A DNA stretch of 64,000 nucleotides from positions 7,812,001-7,876,000 of the forward strand of contig NW_025408669.1 of assembly GCF_020360975.1 (NCBI RefSeq), given 5' to 3'. The notes beneath the pieces are model-generated. The model saw only the letters and a list, made by a program, of their open reading frames with translations. It did not search any database and was not told the origin of the DNA. Origin of the DNA: Hirsutella rhossiliensis. Taxonomy: Eukaryota > Ascomycota > Sordariomycetes > Hypocreales > Ophiocordycipitaceae. The position numbers and the translations under genes are program-made. Shown in pieces: positions 1-11,677 of the stretch. Position 1 is the stretch's first letter. Every line of letters begins with the position of its first letter.

Positions 1-52
1 TATGCTATCGACGGCTCTCTCTAAAACGAGACAAATGCCCATCCGTGCCTAA

Positions 53-475
53 AAGAACCTTGAGCCCCTTCGAGCAGGCAGCGTGCACCACCCCCTCATT
101 ATACGAATTATCAATAAATCAGTCGCAGAGATCACCATTGACGTGTTCGCCATGAACAGCTCGCACCGAAATCACCAGTACAATCTCAATAACCTGCAAG
201 ACGAGGTGGCCGCGGTCTCCGTGCCCAAGATGCAGGTTTCTGTCCTCAACCCTCGCTGGCTCCTCCGGGACAAGATCATGTCAACTTGAGCGACATGGCG
301 ATCAGAGGGTCAAAACGACTTCGATGACGCCGCCACTCTACTGGGCGTTGTCGACTCCAACTGCCAAAACCTTGCCGGCCACCAGGACGCACTTCGATAC
401 GTGCTGCCCCAAAAACCTGTCCTTCGGCATCTATTAGAGCTCAAAGTTGTAGGCCCGGGAAGCCATGGACGGTGA
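53..475 (+). pseudogene. C-terminal remnant of an uncharacterised fungal protein, one in-frame stop
   Basis: One frame runs from just after a TAA at 50-52 to a TGA at 473-475 and is interrupted only by a TGA at 287-289. Both halves look like real protein: before the stop it reads VPKMQVSVLNPRWLLRDKI, after it FDDAATLLGVVDSNCQNLAG. Because the two halves are in the same frame, a single C-to-T change (CGA to TGA) would explain the break. The motif of a hydrophobic strand followed by LLRDKI and an acidic DD-containing helix resembles the C-terminal part of fungal hypothetical proteins that I associate, by memory only, with a nucleotidyltransferase-like fold; that assignment is weak. There is another stop upstream at 50-52, so the 5' part is either off the window, spliced or lost. 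The sequence keeps normal CA and TG content, so it is not RIPed. A short intron covering the stop cannot be excluded. Confidence 0.45.
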
Positions 476-956
476 ATAAGTTGACACAAGTGTACTGACC
501 CTTGGACAGGACCCAATTGCTATACATGGGTACGACCGGGTGTCTTGAGCGCCATGTCTTCAAATTTGAAGCCAAAAAATCGCGGTACTTAGTTGATTCT
601 CACGGTCGGTATTGTTGCAATGCCGCCAAGATGTTGTGCCATGAGGCCGGCGCCAGGCTAAAAGATAGCCTACTGGCTTTATAGGTGTGACTGTTAGTAA
701 GAGGACGCCATATACCGCACCATTGGACATCTGTCAAGCGGTTAGCCGCTTTCACGGTATTAATCGTCAAATATTACACCATACCAGACAAGGCGACGCC
801 CCAGACGGCACGTAGAAAATTATTTTATTCTAGCTGTTAGGAAAGTATCGCTGATTGTAAACGCCACCTTGGGATAGTCTGCTCAATGCAGTGGCATGGC
901 GTTGCTCATCCGTGAGAGCTCCAGAGATGACGTCTTGAGCAGATATAAGAAAATAT
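476..956. other. Non-RIPed sequence without a convincing gene
   Basis: A 60-codon open frame at 502-684 (+, TTG or GTG-type start only; first internal ATG at about 523) has plausible composition but no motif I recognise and no clear start. It may be an exon of the broken gene upstream or chance. The rest has mixed composition with CA and TG present, and shows no repeat or RNA gene that I can see. Confidence 0.3.
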
Positions 957-1014
957 TCAATTATTCATTGCCGCGCGACATTCTCTCTCCTCCTGACTGC
1001 CAAGTTGATTAAGG

Positions 1015-1404
1015 TCAATATCCCTGGCTCGGGGAGAGACATATGCCTTTGCATTTTTTCTTGGCGTAACCCGAGCCCGCGTATTTCGAACCGCAGTCTT
1101 GCCTTGGATCCTTGTAACATTGAAGTCCCTTAGAACATGCCTGGCCGGGAAGCTCACAGACCTGAGTATTCTTGGGGATACAGATTCCGGGGATATCGCA
1201 GGCCATGCCACAACTGCGTGGATTTCGAGGATCATCTACACATGTTGACTTCTGGTCGCAGTACAAGGGCTTGATAGTGTGCCCTCCGCATGCGGGATAA
1301 GAGGGCTTATACCCGGTTCTGCGCGAGCCATGGTCGGTCGGTCCCGCAAGGGTGAGGGTTGGAGGGCCGGTGAGGGCGGAAGCGACAACGAAGCCGAGAA
1401 GCAT
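1015..1404 (-). CDS. Small secreted cysteine-rich protein (effector-like), 129 aa
   Basis: A single-exon open frame on the - strand ends at TGA 1015-1017. The frame is open to an ATG at 1453-1455 (146 aa), but I prefer the ATG at 1402-1404. It begins a typical signal peptide (MLLGFVVASALTG, then PPTLTLAG), whereas the longer start puts 17 polar and proline-rich residues in front of it. The mature part of roughly 108 residues holds 12 cysteines, an even number compatible with six disulfides. They occur in clusters such as CGMACDIPGIC and a KKKCKGIC tail. No enzymatic motif is visible. Size, secretion signal and cysteine density fit the broad class of fungal small secreted proteins; an effector or antimicrobial role is inference only. 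It lies about 0.5 kb from the start of a RIPed transposon block and has normal dinucleotide content itself. Confidence 0.65.
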   Translation of the reverse strand: MLLGFVVASALTGPPTLTLAGPTDHGSRRTGYKPSYPACGGHTIKPLYCDQKSTCVDDPRNPRSCGMACDIPGICIPKNTQVCELPGQACSKGLQCYKDPRQDCGSKYAGSGYAKKKCKGICLSPSQGY

Positions 1405-1495
1405 TGTTGCGAGGGGGTATGGCAAGGGGGTAAAGAGGTGTTGGTAAAGCAACAATAGCCGGCCTGGTATCAGAAAGAAAGGATCAGTGGAGCTA

Positions 1496-1503
1496 CTATA
1501 TAC
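1496..1503 (-). promoter_or_regulatory. Candidate TATA box of the small secreted protein gene
   Basis: On the - strand GTATATAG lies about 95 nt upstream of the preferred ATG at 1404 and about 45 nt upstream of the alternative ATG at 1455. The spacing suits a fungal promoter using the downstream start. The evidence is motif and position only. Confidence 0.3.
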
Positions 1504-1890
1504 CTAGGGGGCCTGACGACAAAATGCGACTGTCTCACCTATGAGAAAATGCACATTCCAGGCCCTCACCTGATGCACTTATGCGAAGATGGACGAGACG
1601 GACGAGTTGCCCGCGAGACTTTTTGACCAATTCAACAAGACCTACCCCAGACTCTTAACGTCAGTGTTGATATATTTGACTCTGGCCCACCCACAACAGA
1701 CGCCCGAGTTGTCTTAAGCGGCTCTCCCTCGATATTAACGTGTGGATGAAAGGATGGCTATTCCTTGACTGGAGGAAGGCGTCTAGGGGGGGTAGGTCCA
1801 TATATATCATCACGTCTTCTCGGCAAACCTTTCGAAACCAAGCCTAAAACACGAAAAAAGCATACGCTTAGAACTATCGCGAATAGCGTA
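1504..1890. other. Intergenic spacer and boundary to RIPed DNA
   Basis: CA and TG are normal up to about 1880, then drop sharply. A few TG dinucleotides persist to about 1960, so the boundary is graded over some 80 bases. No gene is seen. Confidence 0.5.
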
Positions 1891-4800
1891 TTGCGCCCCC
1901 CTAAGTATAGCCTCGTGTAGCTACTAGCGGGTGCGTAATATACTGCCGAAGATTGCGAATTAGGCGAGGTTCTCCCCTATACGGGTAGAAAACTTATCCC
2001 CGCCCTCGCTAACTAAGGGTATATGCCCCCCGCTAACGGGACCTAGCCCGGACCCGACCTAGGACCCTAGCCTAGACCTAAGGAGGGCCCCTATAACCCT
2101 ACCCCTTAACTTAAGGGCTAAAATAAGTACCTTAGAGGCTAGGGCCCGCTTAAAAGAAGCTTTAGAAGGCTAACGCCTTTTAAAGACCCTAGAAGGAAGG
2201 CCTAGGACCTAAGACTAGGACCTAGAGGATAATAAGATAAAAGATAATACCTAGCCTATACTAAAGACTAGCCTTTTTAGGCCTAGCCTAGCCCTACCTT
2301 AGGCTAGCTACTTCTAGCCTAACTAGCCCTTAAAGTAAGTAAAGGGGTAAAAGAAAGCTACCCTTAGTAGCCTTATTAGCCTTATACCTATTTAACTTAT
2401 ATTTTAATACTTATAGTAGACTTAGCCCCGGCCCTAGTACCCCTTCCCTAGGGACCGGGCTTAGAGCTTCCTTTAGTAAGCCTTCTAGGCCTTTAAGGAA
2501 GCTTAAGAAATCGACCCCTTTTATAAGACCCTTATAAAAGGGCTTAAGGAGGCAGCTATAAGGACCCTAGATAGCTAATTGCCCCTATAATAGCCTATAT
2601 ACTAGCTTAAGGCCGCTTAGTAGCTTAAGGCTACTTAAGGAAACTTTAAAGCGAGCTTATAAGCTAAGGTTACTATAAAAAATAGGCTTAAGGCCCTAGC
2701 TAAGGCCCTAGCTAAGGCTCTAGCTAAGGCCCTAGCTAAGAGGAATGTAAAAGAGGACTTTTAACTTATCTTAAAGCTAAAGAAGGGATTACTAACGCTA
2801 ACTATTAACCCTATTACTCTTTATAACGAGCTTAATAAAGCTATAAAGGAACTAGCTATATTAGCTCTATCGACTTTAAATAAAGGTAATATGGTTATAA
2901 CGTTATATAGTAAACCTTCTAAAGTAGTAGGAGAAGTAGTCCCTATACCTTAAGGAGCTACTTATTAAATCGGCCGACCTTCTTACTAGCTAGACTAAGC
3001 TAGTAGCTTAAAGCGTCCCTAACCTCTTAAAGACCCTTATCCTCGATATCTTCGCTATAAAAGCTAAAACCTTTAGTAGGATCGATATCTTAGGGCAGCC
3101 TAGGTAGCTAGGTACCTTAGGCCTAATATAGAAGGTAAGATCTACTATCTTTATAGTCCTTTTAAGGGCTATAAGGGCCTAATACTAGAAAAAAAGCCTT
3201 TATATAATAGGCCTATAGATTTAAGTTAAGGCCTATAAGGAATATACTATATATCTATAAGTATACTATTTACCTAGAAAGGTACTTAACTAAGGACTAT
3301 AACTACCTTAGCTATAAGGCTAGCTAAAGCTACTCTTACTTTAAGGTCTAATACTATAATTATAAGGGAGAGTACCTTATAACTAATAAGGTATAATATA
3401 GAGTTTATAAGGGAATAACTAATACTTAATAGCCTTAGCCCCCTTATACTTATAGGGCCCTTAAAGCTCCTTAGGCCCCCTAGGCCTAACTATAACCTTA
3501 TTAGTATTATATAGTATAATACTAATAAGTAAGAAATAGCTAACTTATTAATCTTAAAGTAAGCCTTAAAAATAAAAGTAGACCTTATCTTATTATAAGA
3601 GCCTTACTTTTATAAGATCTATAATAGCTATATCCTTATATAGTATTTAGCTTATAACGTTATAACCCCTATCCCTTTTATTAACTTTCCTACGCTCGCT
3701 AGGAGGCTTAGGGTTATAGCTTATAAAAGGAAGGAAGCTTAAATAAAAGCTAGCCCTAGCTTTAATCTCTTTTATAACCTTAATATATAGGCTATAAAGG
3801 TAAAAGGTATTAAACTATTTACCCTTATTAACTTATATAATAAAAAGAAGTTAAAGGGGCCTTAGCTAGCTAAGGCTAATAAGGGCCCTTTATAATAAAA
3901 AAGCTACTATTAATAGCCTAACTCTTATAGTAGCCCTTCCTCTTAATAAGGGACTTTAACTTATATTACTTTTATTAGAACCCTTTTATAAAACCTTTTA
4001 AGGCTTATAAGGTAAAAGCCCTTATTAGCTAGCTCGACCGTTATAAAGCTTCCTTACTAATAGACCTTAAGGTAGTTATAAAAAGTACTTATTAAAGGAA
4101 AGGCTTAAAAGGGGCCTTAATTATAAACCTTGCTTTTTATAGCCCTTTTAAATAGCTAACCTAAGCTAACTTCCGCTTCCTATAAGCTATAAGCTTAGAT
4201 TATAAGCCTATAGCCTTTAAAGCTAGCTTAAAAGGCCTTAATAAGCCCTTACTAGCTAAGCCTACTACTTATAATTATATAAAAGTAAACTAAAAGGTAT
4301 TTTTAAAATACTTAGCTAAGAAAGAATAAGACCTCTTTATAGCTATAGAAAGGGCTATAAAAAGAGACGACTTAAAAGAGATAGCTTCCCTTTTAATAAG
4401 AACCCTTATAAAGGCCTTAAATATAGCGATACTAAAAAAGAGGCCTTATAAAATATCTAAGCCTTAGTAGACTAATAAGCTAACCTACCTTTAAAAAGCC
4501 CTAAGCTTAGCTTAATAGGCTTATAAGCTAGCTTAAGATAAGGAGAGCTAAAAGAGCTTTATAAAAGCCTAAAATAGCTTTAAGTATATTATTAAGGCTA
4601 TTAAAAAGCAATACTAAGAGAGTTTCTTAATAAAAGTAATAGGAAAGGATATCTTTATAGCCTTTTCCTATATTAAGGCTAGAGCTAACCCTACCCTTCT
4701 TAGTATCTTATATATAAAAAAAGAGATAGAGGTAAAAGCTAATACCTTTATAGAAAAATATAAGGCCTTCCTAATAACCTTTTTTTTAACCTTAGACCTT

Positions 4801-5820
4801 AGCCTTAGCCCCTTTTTTAGCCCCCCTTAAAGCCTAGAAAAAGAAGAGCCCTTAGGCTATATAGGTAGTAAGGGCACGGTTAAGTAAAACTAGCTAGAAC
4901 TAAAGGACCCTAAGATTAAGAGGGCTATTTTTAGCTCTTTTAATAAGAAAGCCCTTAGCTTAAACTCCCTTAGCTTCCTCCCTATTTAATATATATATAA
5001 GGCTATCCTTATAGTCTTTAATAGGACCTATAAAGCTTTATTTAACTAAGGATATTACTTTAAGATATAGAAAGAAGCTATAGGAATTATACTTCCTAAG
5101 TAAAATAAGCTAGACTATACTATCCCTAAGGCTTATAGGGTTATAAGTCTACTTAACTATTTTAGAAAGGTCCTTAAAAAGCTATATATTACCTAGCTAA
5201 GCTATTTAGCTAATATAGCTATGGTTTTAAACCTTATATAGCTAGGGGGGTAAAAATAGTAGTTAGCTATAGATATAGCCTTCCTCCTTTTATACTATAT
5301 CTAAAAGAAGCGGGAGTCTAATAAGAAGGCTATTACTAGTACCCTCTTATTAAATATAAAGGGCGCCTTTAATTTTATATTAAAGGATTAGCTTATAAGG
5401 GTCCTAAGGGAATTAAACCTCTTTAAGGCTCTTATAAGCTAAGTAGACTACTTTCTTACTAAAAGGAAGATCTAGCTAGCCTTTAAAGGGTAAGTCTAGC
5501 CCCTTATAGACCTAGTAATAAGGGTGCCTTAAGGGTCCCTTATTAGCCCTATTTTATTCCTCTTATATATAAGGGGGATACTAGCGGCTAAGGGATACTA
5601 GCTATCTTATATAAATAACTTTAATATCTTTATAACGTTAACCGTAGCTAGTTTAATAAGTAAGATCGTACCCTTAGAGATATTAGCTATTAAAGGGATA
5701 AGACCCTTAGTACTCCCTATTTAACTTCCTTCTAAGTATACTTAAAAGCTTTATAAAGGCCTAAATTATTTAATTAAGTATCTTCCTTAGTTATAGTTAA
5801 TTCGAATTTTTATTTTTCCC
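1890..5820 (+). mobile_element. RIP-degraded non-LTR retrotransposon (Tad1-like LINE)
   Basis: The left end is placed at the fall in CA/TG content and the right end where recognisable LINE coding stops; neither is precise. The first 1.7 kb reads as poorly recognisable, stop-filled sequence in the position of ORF1. From about 3650 the + strand carries ORF2 with endonuclease and reverse transcriptase (separate entry). Only about 150 bases follow the YxDD box before similarity fades, while Tad-type ORF2 normally continues through an RT thumb and RNase H. The element is therefore probably cut at its 3' side by gypsy element B. No poly-A tail or target duplication was found. Confidence 0.75.
3650..5760 (+). 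pseudogene. LINE ORF2 remnant: endonuclease and reverse transcriptase
   Basis: Read through the stops, the + strand shows an AP-like endonuclease C-terminus. This includes the GDFN box (now RDFN, 3949-3960), a strand ending in LIINLAFYSP, and the SDH box region (now LDYK, about 4191-4205). After a basic linker, the RT has LLNIKGAFN at about 5355 (family DVKGAF), VP-stop-GSLISPILFLLY at 5524-5568 (family VPQGSPLSPILFLLY) and the catalytic YxDD box at 5608-5622, which now reads YINNF. Each change is a TpG-to-TpA or CpA-to-TpA transition: GAT GAC to AAT AAC removes both catalytic aspartates and CAA to TAA gives the stop. In the family this protein nicks target DNA and primes cDNA synthesis there; this copy is dead. 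Confidence 0.8.
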
Positions 5821-8800
5821 CTTTAAAGTAAAGGCCGCTAGTTACGCGACTTTAGTAAAGATAAAGAGGTATAAAGTAAAGAAATCTCTAAGACTTATAT
5901 TAATAACCTAAGACCCTTAGAGCTATATATAAGACTAATAATTAGATAATTATATAGTTAATTACTCTATTAATCCTTAGCTATATACTATACGTACTTT
6001 AGGTATATACCCTTATCCCTATTAAAACTAGTCTTTAAGGCGTAAACTTATTATTCCGTTCTATTTATATAGTAATAAGTAGCTTTATAACGCTAAGAAT
6101 ACTTAGAGAACGACGGTACTATTTAAAAAAAATTCTAAGGATTTAATAATTAAAGTAGTAACTACCTTAATAGCTAGAGTTAAGGACCTAATAAAGCGAT
6201 AAGCTTACTAAGAAATAAATAATTAAATAATACCTTTACTAGTAGTAAAGGAAAAGCAATAAGCTAATACTAAAAAACCTTAAGCTCCTATTATCGGCCC
6301 TATAACCCCTAATACTAGCGACTTAGTTAAGAAACTATAATCCTTATATAATACTTTAAAAGATATAAATAATAATAATAGTATAATCTAAACTATTCTA
6401 AAACCCTACTAAGACCTTTTACTTATATATATACTAATAATATTAATATAGGTATTAATAAAAGATACCTTAATAACTTTAACCTTAACTCTCCTCTATA
6501 GAATAGCTTATAAAGAACGCTTACCTCCCTTTAATAGATAAGAAAGTAAGTAATAAGATAGTTATAATAAGATATCTTTTAACTTTAAAAGCGCTAACTT
6601 TAAATTTCGTAACTTTATAATCTATAAGTATATTATATCTAGAAACGCTAGCCGTTAAGAGGGACTATCTAGCCTTACTACTAATAATACTAAAAAGAAT
6701 TAAGGTAGATATTAATAAGATTACTAATAAACTTAGAGATATACTTACTAGAAGCTAAGATAACCTTATAAGAAGACTTTACTAACTATAACTCCTACCT
6801 ATTAGTAAATTTAATAGTAAAAACGTAACTAAGTTCCTTAAGAAGTTTAAATAGGAGATATATATTAACTATATCTATAATAAGGATAAAATAAACTAGC
6901 TTAAAGTTTATATCCCCTTTATATAAGCCCTTACTATTAAAATTCTTATAGATAGACTTACTTAAAAAGAAGTAAAGAAGAGACTCCTTTAATACTACTA
7001 TATATATAATATTTAATAACTAGAAACTACTAATAACTACTTAGACTATTATAATACTAAATAGCCTAAGACTATTATAGAAGTTATAAAATAGCTTAGT
7101 CTCTACTTATACCTATAGCGTAAAGTATAACCTAATAGCTAGGAAGAATCTATAGTTTAGTTATACTTTATCTACTATATAATACTAAAGGAACTTATTA
7201 TTAACGTTATAAAGAGAAATAAAAAGATATTTAAAGTTATCTCGAAACTCCTATATAAAAGCCTTATCTATATAATTAATAACTACTTAGTACCTCGCTA
7301 GGATATTAGATAATAAGATATAGTATCTAAAGTCTATAATTAAAAGTTTAAGAACCTAAAGAAAGACTAGCTCTTTAGGGAAATTAATAAAGTAATAAAG
7401 GAAGCTAAATTAAATAAGGGCGAAGAAAAACTTCTTAAAGAGTTAAAGAAAATAAATAAGAAACTTAGATAGCCTATAAAGGAGACCTTAAACCTAATAA
7501 AAGCCTTTAAAGATATAAAGATTAACCTTACTTACTAGTAAGAGTAGATATTTAACTAGCTTAATAGGGAATAAAGACGTACTAATAGTAAAGGCTACTC
7601 TTTAAGTTATAAATAAAGGGGTAGCGTAAATACTATCGGATTTTACTACCTATCTAATTAATATATATAGTTTTAGGTTAATGCTTTTAACCGGCCTAAG
7701 AGATACTTTTATTATAGTAAAGAAAGATACTACCTTAATAAATATAAGGTATACTCTTAAGACTATAAGATTAGATTTATAATATATAAAGTAGTAAATA
7801 GGACTCTTTACCTTAAAAGAAAAGATAATAAAAGCGTAATTCCCTTAGTACTTACTAATAGGTTCTCTTAAATAAGTATATATATTTAAAGGCTTATTAT
7901 ATACTAAGTAGATATATAGCTAAACTCCTTTATATTACTACTTATAAAATAGGTTAAAGCTATAGTTATACTATCTTACTTAAATTAAGCTACTAGTAAA
8001 AGAGAATCTAGCTTCTTAAACTAGTTTTAGAGATATAAAAGCCTATATAAATAAAAGCTAAGGAATCTAAAAGTAAGCGATATAAGAAAAGAAGTAAGAA
8101 GGATATTAGTTATTATAATTATAGATAATATATAATAAAGCAATATATATAATTAAATAATCTATATAACTATAATAGGGATTAATACTTATAAGGGAAA
8201 AAGATAAAGAGTTAAAGATAACGTAGAGGAAATCGATATAATAAGAATAGTAAAAACTAGCTTAAAGATTATTCTTATATACTATAGATATAAAGTAGAT
8301 TTAAATAAGAAGTTTAATAGACTTATAGATAAAATCGTTAGAGAAATTATATATAGAAGAATCCTAATCCCTTTAAATTACCTAATTAACTTTATTCTTT
8401 AACTAAGTAAAAACCTTAGTATAAGATACGTAGATATAGCCTAAGGTATAGAAAACACTAAATTCTAGACCTTAGAGAAAGTAAAGACTAATATAAGACC
8501 TTATAGAGCTATAATAATAGTTATAAAAGTAACTAAAGATAATATAAAGAGTAGTTTACTCCTCCTTAAATATCTATAAGGAAAACTTATAGTAGCTTTA
8601 GTATAAGTTAAAGAATAAGATAAAGAATACTAGGTCGAACTAATTAAGCTTACTTACCTTACTTATAAAGAATCGGATTATAAGTGCTTTAAAGTCTAAT
8701 AAGTATTAAAGGAAGTTAGGTTTATAACTAATATAATTAGTATAACGTAACTAGCTTAAGGACTATTTAATTAATAAACTCTAAAGGTAATAAGACTAAG

Positions 8801-10277
8801 GAAAGATAAATTTATTATATAGGAAGTAGTACTCTTAATAAGATACTAAGAAATAACTTTAAAGCACTTTATAGTAATTCCTATAATATATATAAACACG
8901 GTCCTTATACCCTTCCTCTTACTTAAGTATATATAAGACCTACCTTATATTTAAGTATAGCTTAGTAGCTAAAAAGCTAAAGTTCTAAGCGCCTTAATTA
9001 ATACTAGGTTTAAAAGAAACTTTATTACTAAAAGATATATAAACGTATATAGGCTTAAAATCCTATTAATAAGAGTATTAATAACAGTATATACTAAGTC
9101 CCTTATAGATATAGTTAAGTAGGTAGGGACTAATCTTTATCTAAGTATAGCCTAAATACTAATCTATTTTTATATTATACTAAATAAAGTCTTAGTTCCC
9201 TTTAGCTTAGGTATACTATTTATTAGAGCCGTGCGTATATTATTTAATTATTCCTTAAAGAACGGCGATATATAAGTTAAATATTAAATTAGTACTATCT
9301 AAGTAGTTACGCTAACGGTAGGAGCTATTAAATAGGAGCTCTTAGATAAGGTTAATATAGTAAAAACCTTTTAAACTATAACCTTAATAGTTAATAAAGA
9401 CGTATATAAAAAACTAAAGCTTAAAGAGACTATATAGGAAATAGCTACCCAGCTCCTAAGAAAATAATTTTAGGCTTTAGTAATAAAAGTTAAAGAAGAT
9501 AACTTAGGAGCTACTTAATAATTATAAAGAAACCCCCTTTTAAATACCTTAATAGCCGAGATTCTCTTACTAAGAAGTAAGATCCTTAGTTATAAAAGGG
9601 GCGCTAACTAAGTCCTTAACCTAGCCTACGCTAGCGTAAATAAGCCCTTAATAGTATAAGTATAATAGTAATTAATTATAGATAAAGGAGATAAGGCGAT
9701 TTTAGCTATTAAATCTAAAATAATAAAAGAGATTATTAAAGTTATAGTTATAAAGGCTATAGGAGAATTTAAGAAAAACGTTATTAAAGCTAGAAAGAAG
9801 TTTAGAAAGATCTAAAAGGTTAAAGTTAAGATAAAAAGGAAATAACTTATTAAATTATATAATCTAAGAGTTAATACTCTCTTTAAAAGAAAAGTAAATA
9901 AGATTAACCCTATTAATAATACTTTATTAAATAGCTCGATACTAAAAAGGGACCCTAACTAAAAGAAAACTAAATAGAATACTATTAAAGATAAGATATA
10001 GCTTAGACCCTACCTAGAATACTTAATAGGAAAATTCTTAAGTATATAGAAAGGAAAGTAGCTAATATAAGAGAGACTTAAAGTAATTTATAAATAATTT
10101 AAGGGCTATCTTATAAAGGTAGAAATCTAGATCTTTAATAGTATTTTATTTAATAGAGAAGTAGCGTTATCCTAGGACTTTATAGAAAGAGGTAAGGTCG
10201 ACCTAGCTATAGCCCCTTTATAGGCTATTAAGATAATAAAATATAAGGCGTAGTAAGTAGCCTTAATTCCGATCTTA
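5821..10277 (+). pseudogene. Gypsy element B, left part: Gag and protease remnant
   Basis: This is heavily RIPed sequence whose + strand reads, through many stops, as a Gag-protease polyprotein. A capsid-like region at about 6790-7300 contains KFNSKNVTKFLKKF, the counterpart of the FDGKDVTEFL-type motif of fungal gypsy Gag. An acidic and basic coiled region follows near 7330-7520. The aspartic protease box is near 8994-9008 and reads LINTR, explained by GAT ACT GGG (DTG) becoming AAT ACT AGG through TpG-to-TpA. The frame continues towards RT up to 10272, where gypsy A is inserted, and resumes at 18155. The first about 300 bases, possibly LTR or leader, are not recognisable, and I found no second copy of them in the window to define an LTR. 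Confidence 0.7.
10273..10277. repeat. Target site duplication of gypsy A, left copy
   Basis: TCTTA directly precedes the left LTR and is repeated exactly at 18155-18159 after the right LTR. This is the 5-bp duplication expected of a Ty3/gypsy insertion, and it fixes both ends of element A. Confidence 0.9.
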
Positions 10278-10761
10278 TATAACGACCGGTGTTATTCCTA
10301 AGGGATAAACCTATCGAGGGGTTTATATTAGTAGATATAATAGGGCGTGGTCTAAGCAATAATAAGTATATTACGTTAGTAATAAGTCGGAGGTCGTAGA
10401 CCGTAGACTATAACTAGGTAATTAAGTGATCGGAATTAGAGATAGGATCGTGATAGAGATCGTAATAATTATAATATTAAAAGCTATCGAGCTATCTATC
10501 TAAAGGAGTGTTCCGTTCCTTCCTTATATATCTCGAGAGCTTCCCTAGATCGCCGAGAGCGCTGGGTGATCCCGTCGTCTAGGAGCGCTAGAGCGCTAGA
10601 GCGATCCTGCGATCCTAGCCGTAGAGCGTTAGAGCGCTAGAGTGACCCGTCGCTCTAAACTTGATTGGCCCGTTGGTCCGTCTAATATTCCTTGCTCCCT
10701 ACGTCACGTGACCTCGTAATATATATTAGTCCCCGCGGTTCGCTAGACCGTAGTCGTAATA
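10278..10761 (-). repeat. Gypsy A 3' LTR (left in window)
   Basis: It is 484 bp. Differences from the right LTR are transitions, mostly C to T and G to A in CA or TG context, for example AAGCAATAA versus AAGTAATAA and TGTATTGG versus TATATTAG. Both copies were therefore hit independently. A module rich in AGCGCTAGAGCG repeats sits at about 10550-10660. Confidence 0.9.
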
Positions 10762-10763
10762 GG

Positions 10764-10782
10764 ATGCCTCCCCTCCTTTTAG
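10764..10782 (-). promoter_or_regulatory. Polypurine tract of gypsy A
   Basis: The - strand reads AAAAGGAGGGGAGGCATCC immediately before the 3' LTR, the position of the plus-strand DNA primer in LTR retrotransposons. The same tract, with GCATCC changed to ATATTA, precedes the LTR of copy C at 38028. Confidence 0.7.
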
Positions 10783-11677
10783 TCTTATCCCTAAGACCTA
10801 CTACTTTAGCCGCCGTGTATAAATATACCCTTATCGCGTCGTGCGTAAGTATGTCGTTCCTTGTTCTTTTATCCTTTCGGGATATGCTGCTAATAGTATG
10901 TCTAGTCGTGTTTAAAAATCCTGTTCCCGCAATTCCGATAAATCGCGTTAACGATCGGAGCTGGCATCCTAGACCGAGATCTACGGTATTGAAATTATGC
11001 CTTACTCCCGTTGTTTTCGGTTAGGCCTAACTTATAAAGTCGGCGAGCGTTCTAATCGGTGTTCTAAATATGCCTCTATGGGCCGTTCTTATAATAGTTA
11101 TAATATAGCGTCCGCCCGTTCGTTTTATCCCTTTCCTTCCCTATCGTTCTTTTTGCTAATATTCCTTCTTTTCTAGTTCGTCGTATTATAAATTAATAGC
11201 AAAAGATTAATTCGGACGAACGGAAAGCAAAAGAAGCGTTAGAGGAAGCGATAGCTCGCCTAGCTCGGATTAGGAAATAGAAGCGTTTCCTAAAGGACCG
11301 AGGTAGTAAGTTGTTTTAGCGGGGTATATAAGCTATTAATAAAGAAGATAGTATAACGCGTTCTTCTCGAGACGAATCGGTTCGTTTATCGAATAAGGAA
11401 ACTATTGCTGTTAGCGAGGTTTAATCGTTTGGTGCCTTAGACGTATTAGACTAGGATGCTATTCTTAGTAACCCTATATTTCCGATTAAGGGTTCGCTTA
11501 GTAGAACTATCGGAGTAGAGAGCCGTAGTAGGTTAAGTGCTTAAGTAGTTCCTAGGTATTTTCCTCTAGCCCGTATCCCTTCTACTTAATAAGGTATTCC
11601 TATTACTAACCTTATTTTCTTATATCTAGTATTTATTCGGCTTTATATTCCTAATTATTATCGACTTCGATTTTGTC

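Noticed and set aside
957..1235. 92-codon - strand frame overlapping the secreted protein gene
   Set aside because: It is in another frame of the same strand, lacks the signal peptide and cysteine pattern, and overlaps the better gene.
5740..5840. LTR of element B
   Set aside because: No second copy of this sequence was found near 20787 or after 52490, so an LTR cannot be supported.
2000..10000. Mitochondrial or low-complexity AT-rich DNA
   Set aside because: The composition is not simply AT-rich; it is specifically depleted in CA/TG, with CG retained and retroelement motifs readable.
10692..11024. 110-codon + frame at the left end of gypsy A
   Set aside because: It spans the LTR and polypurine tract antisense to the element and shows no domain; a chance frame.
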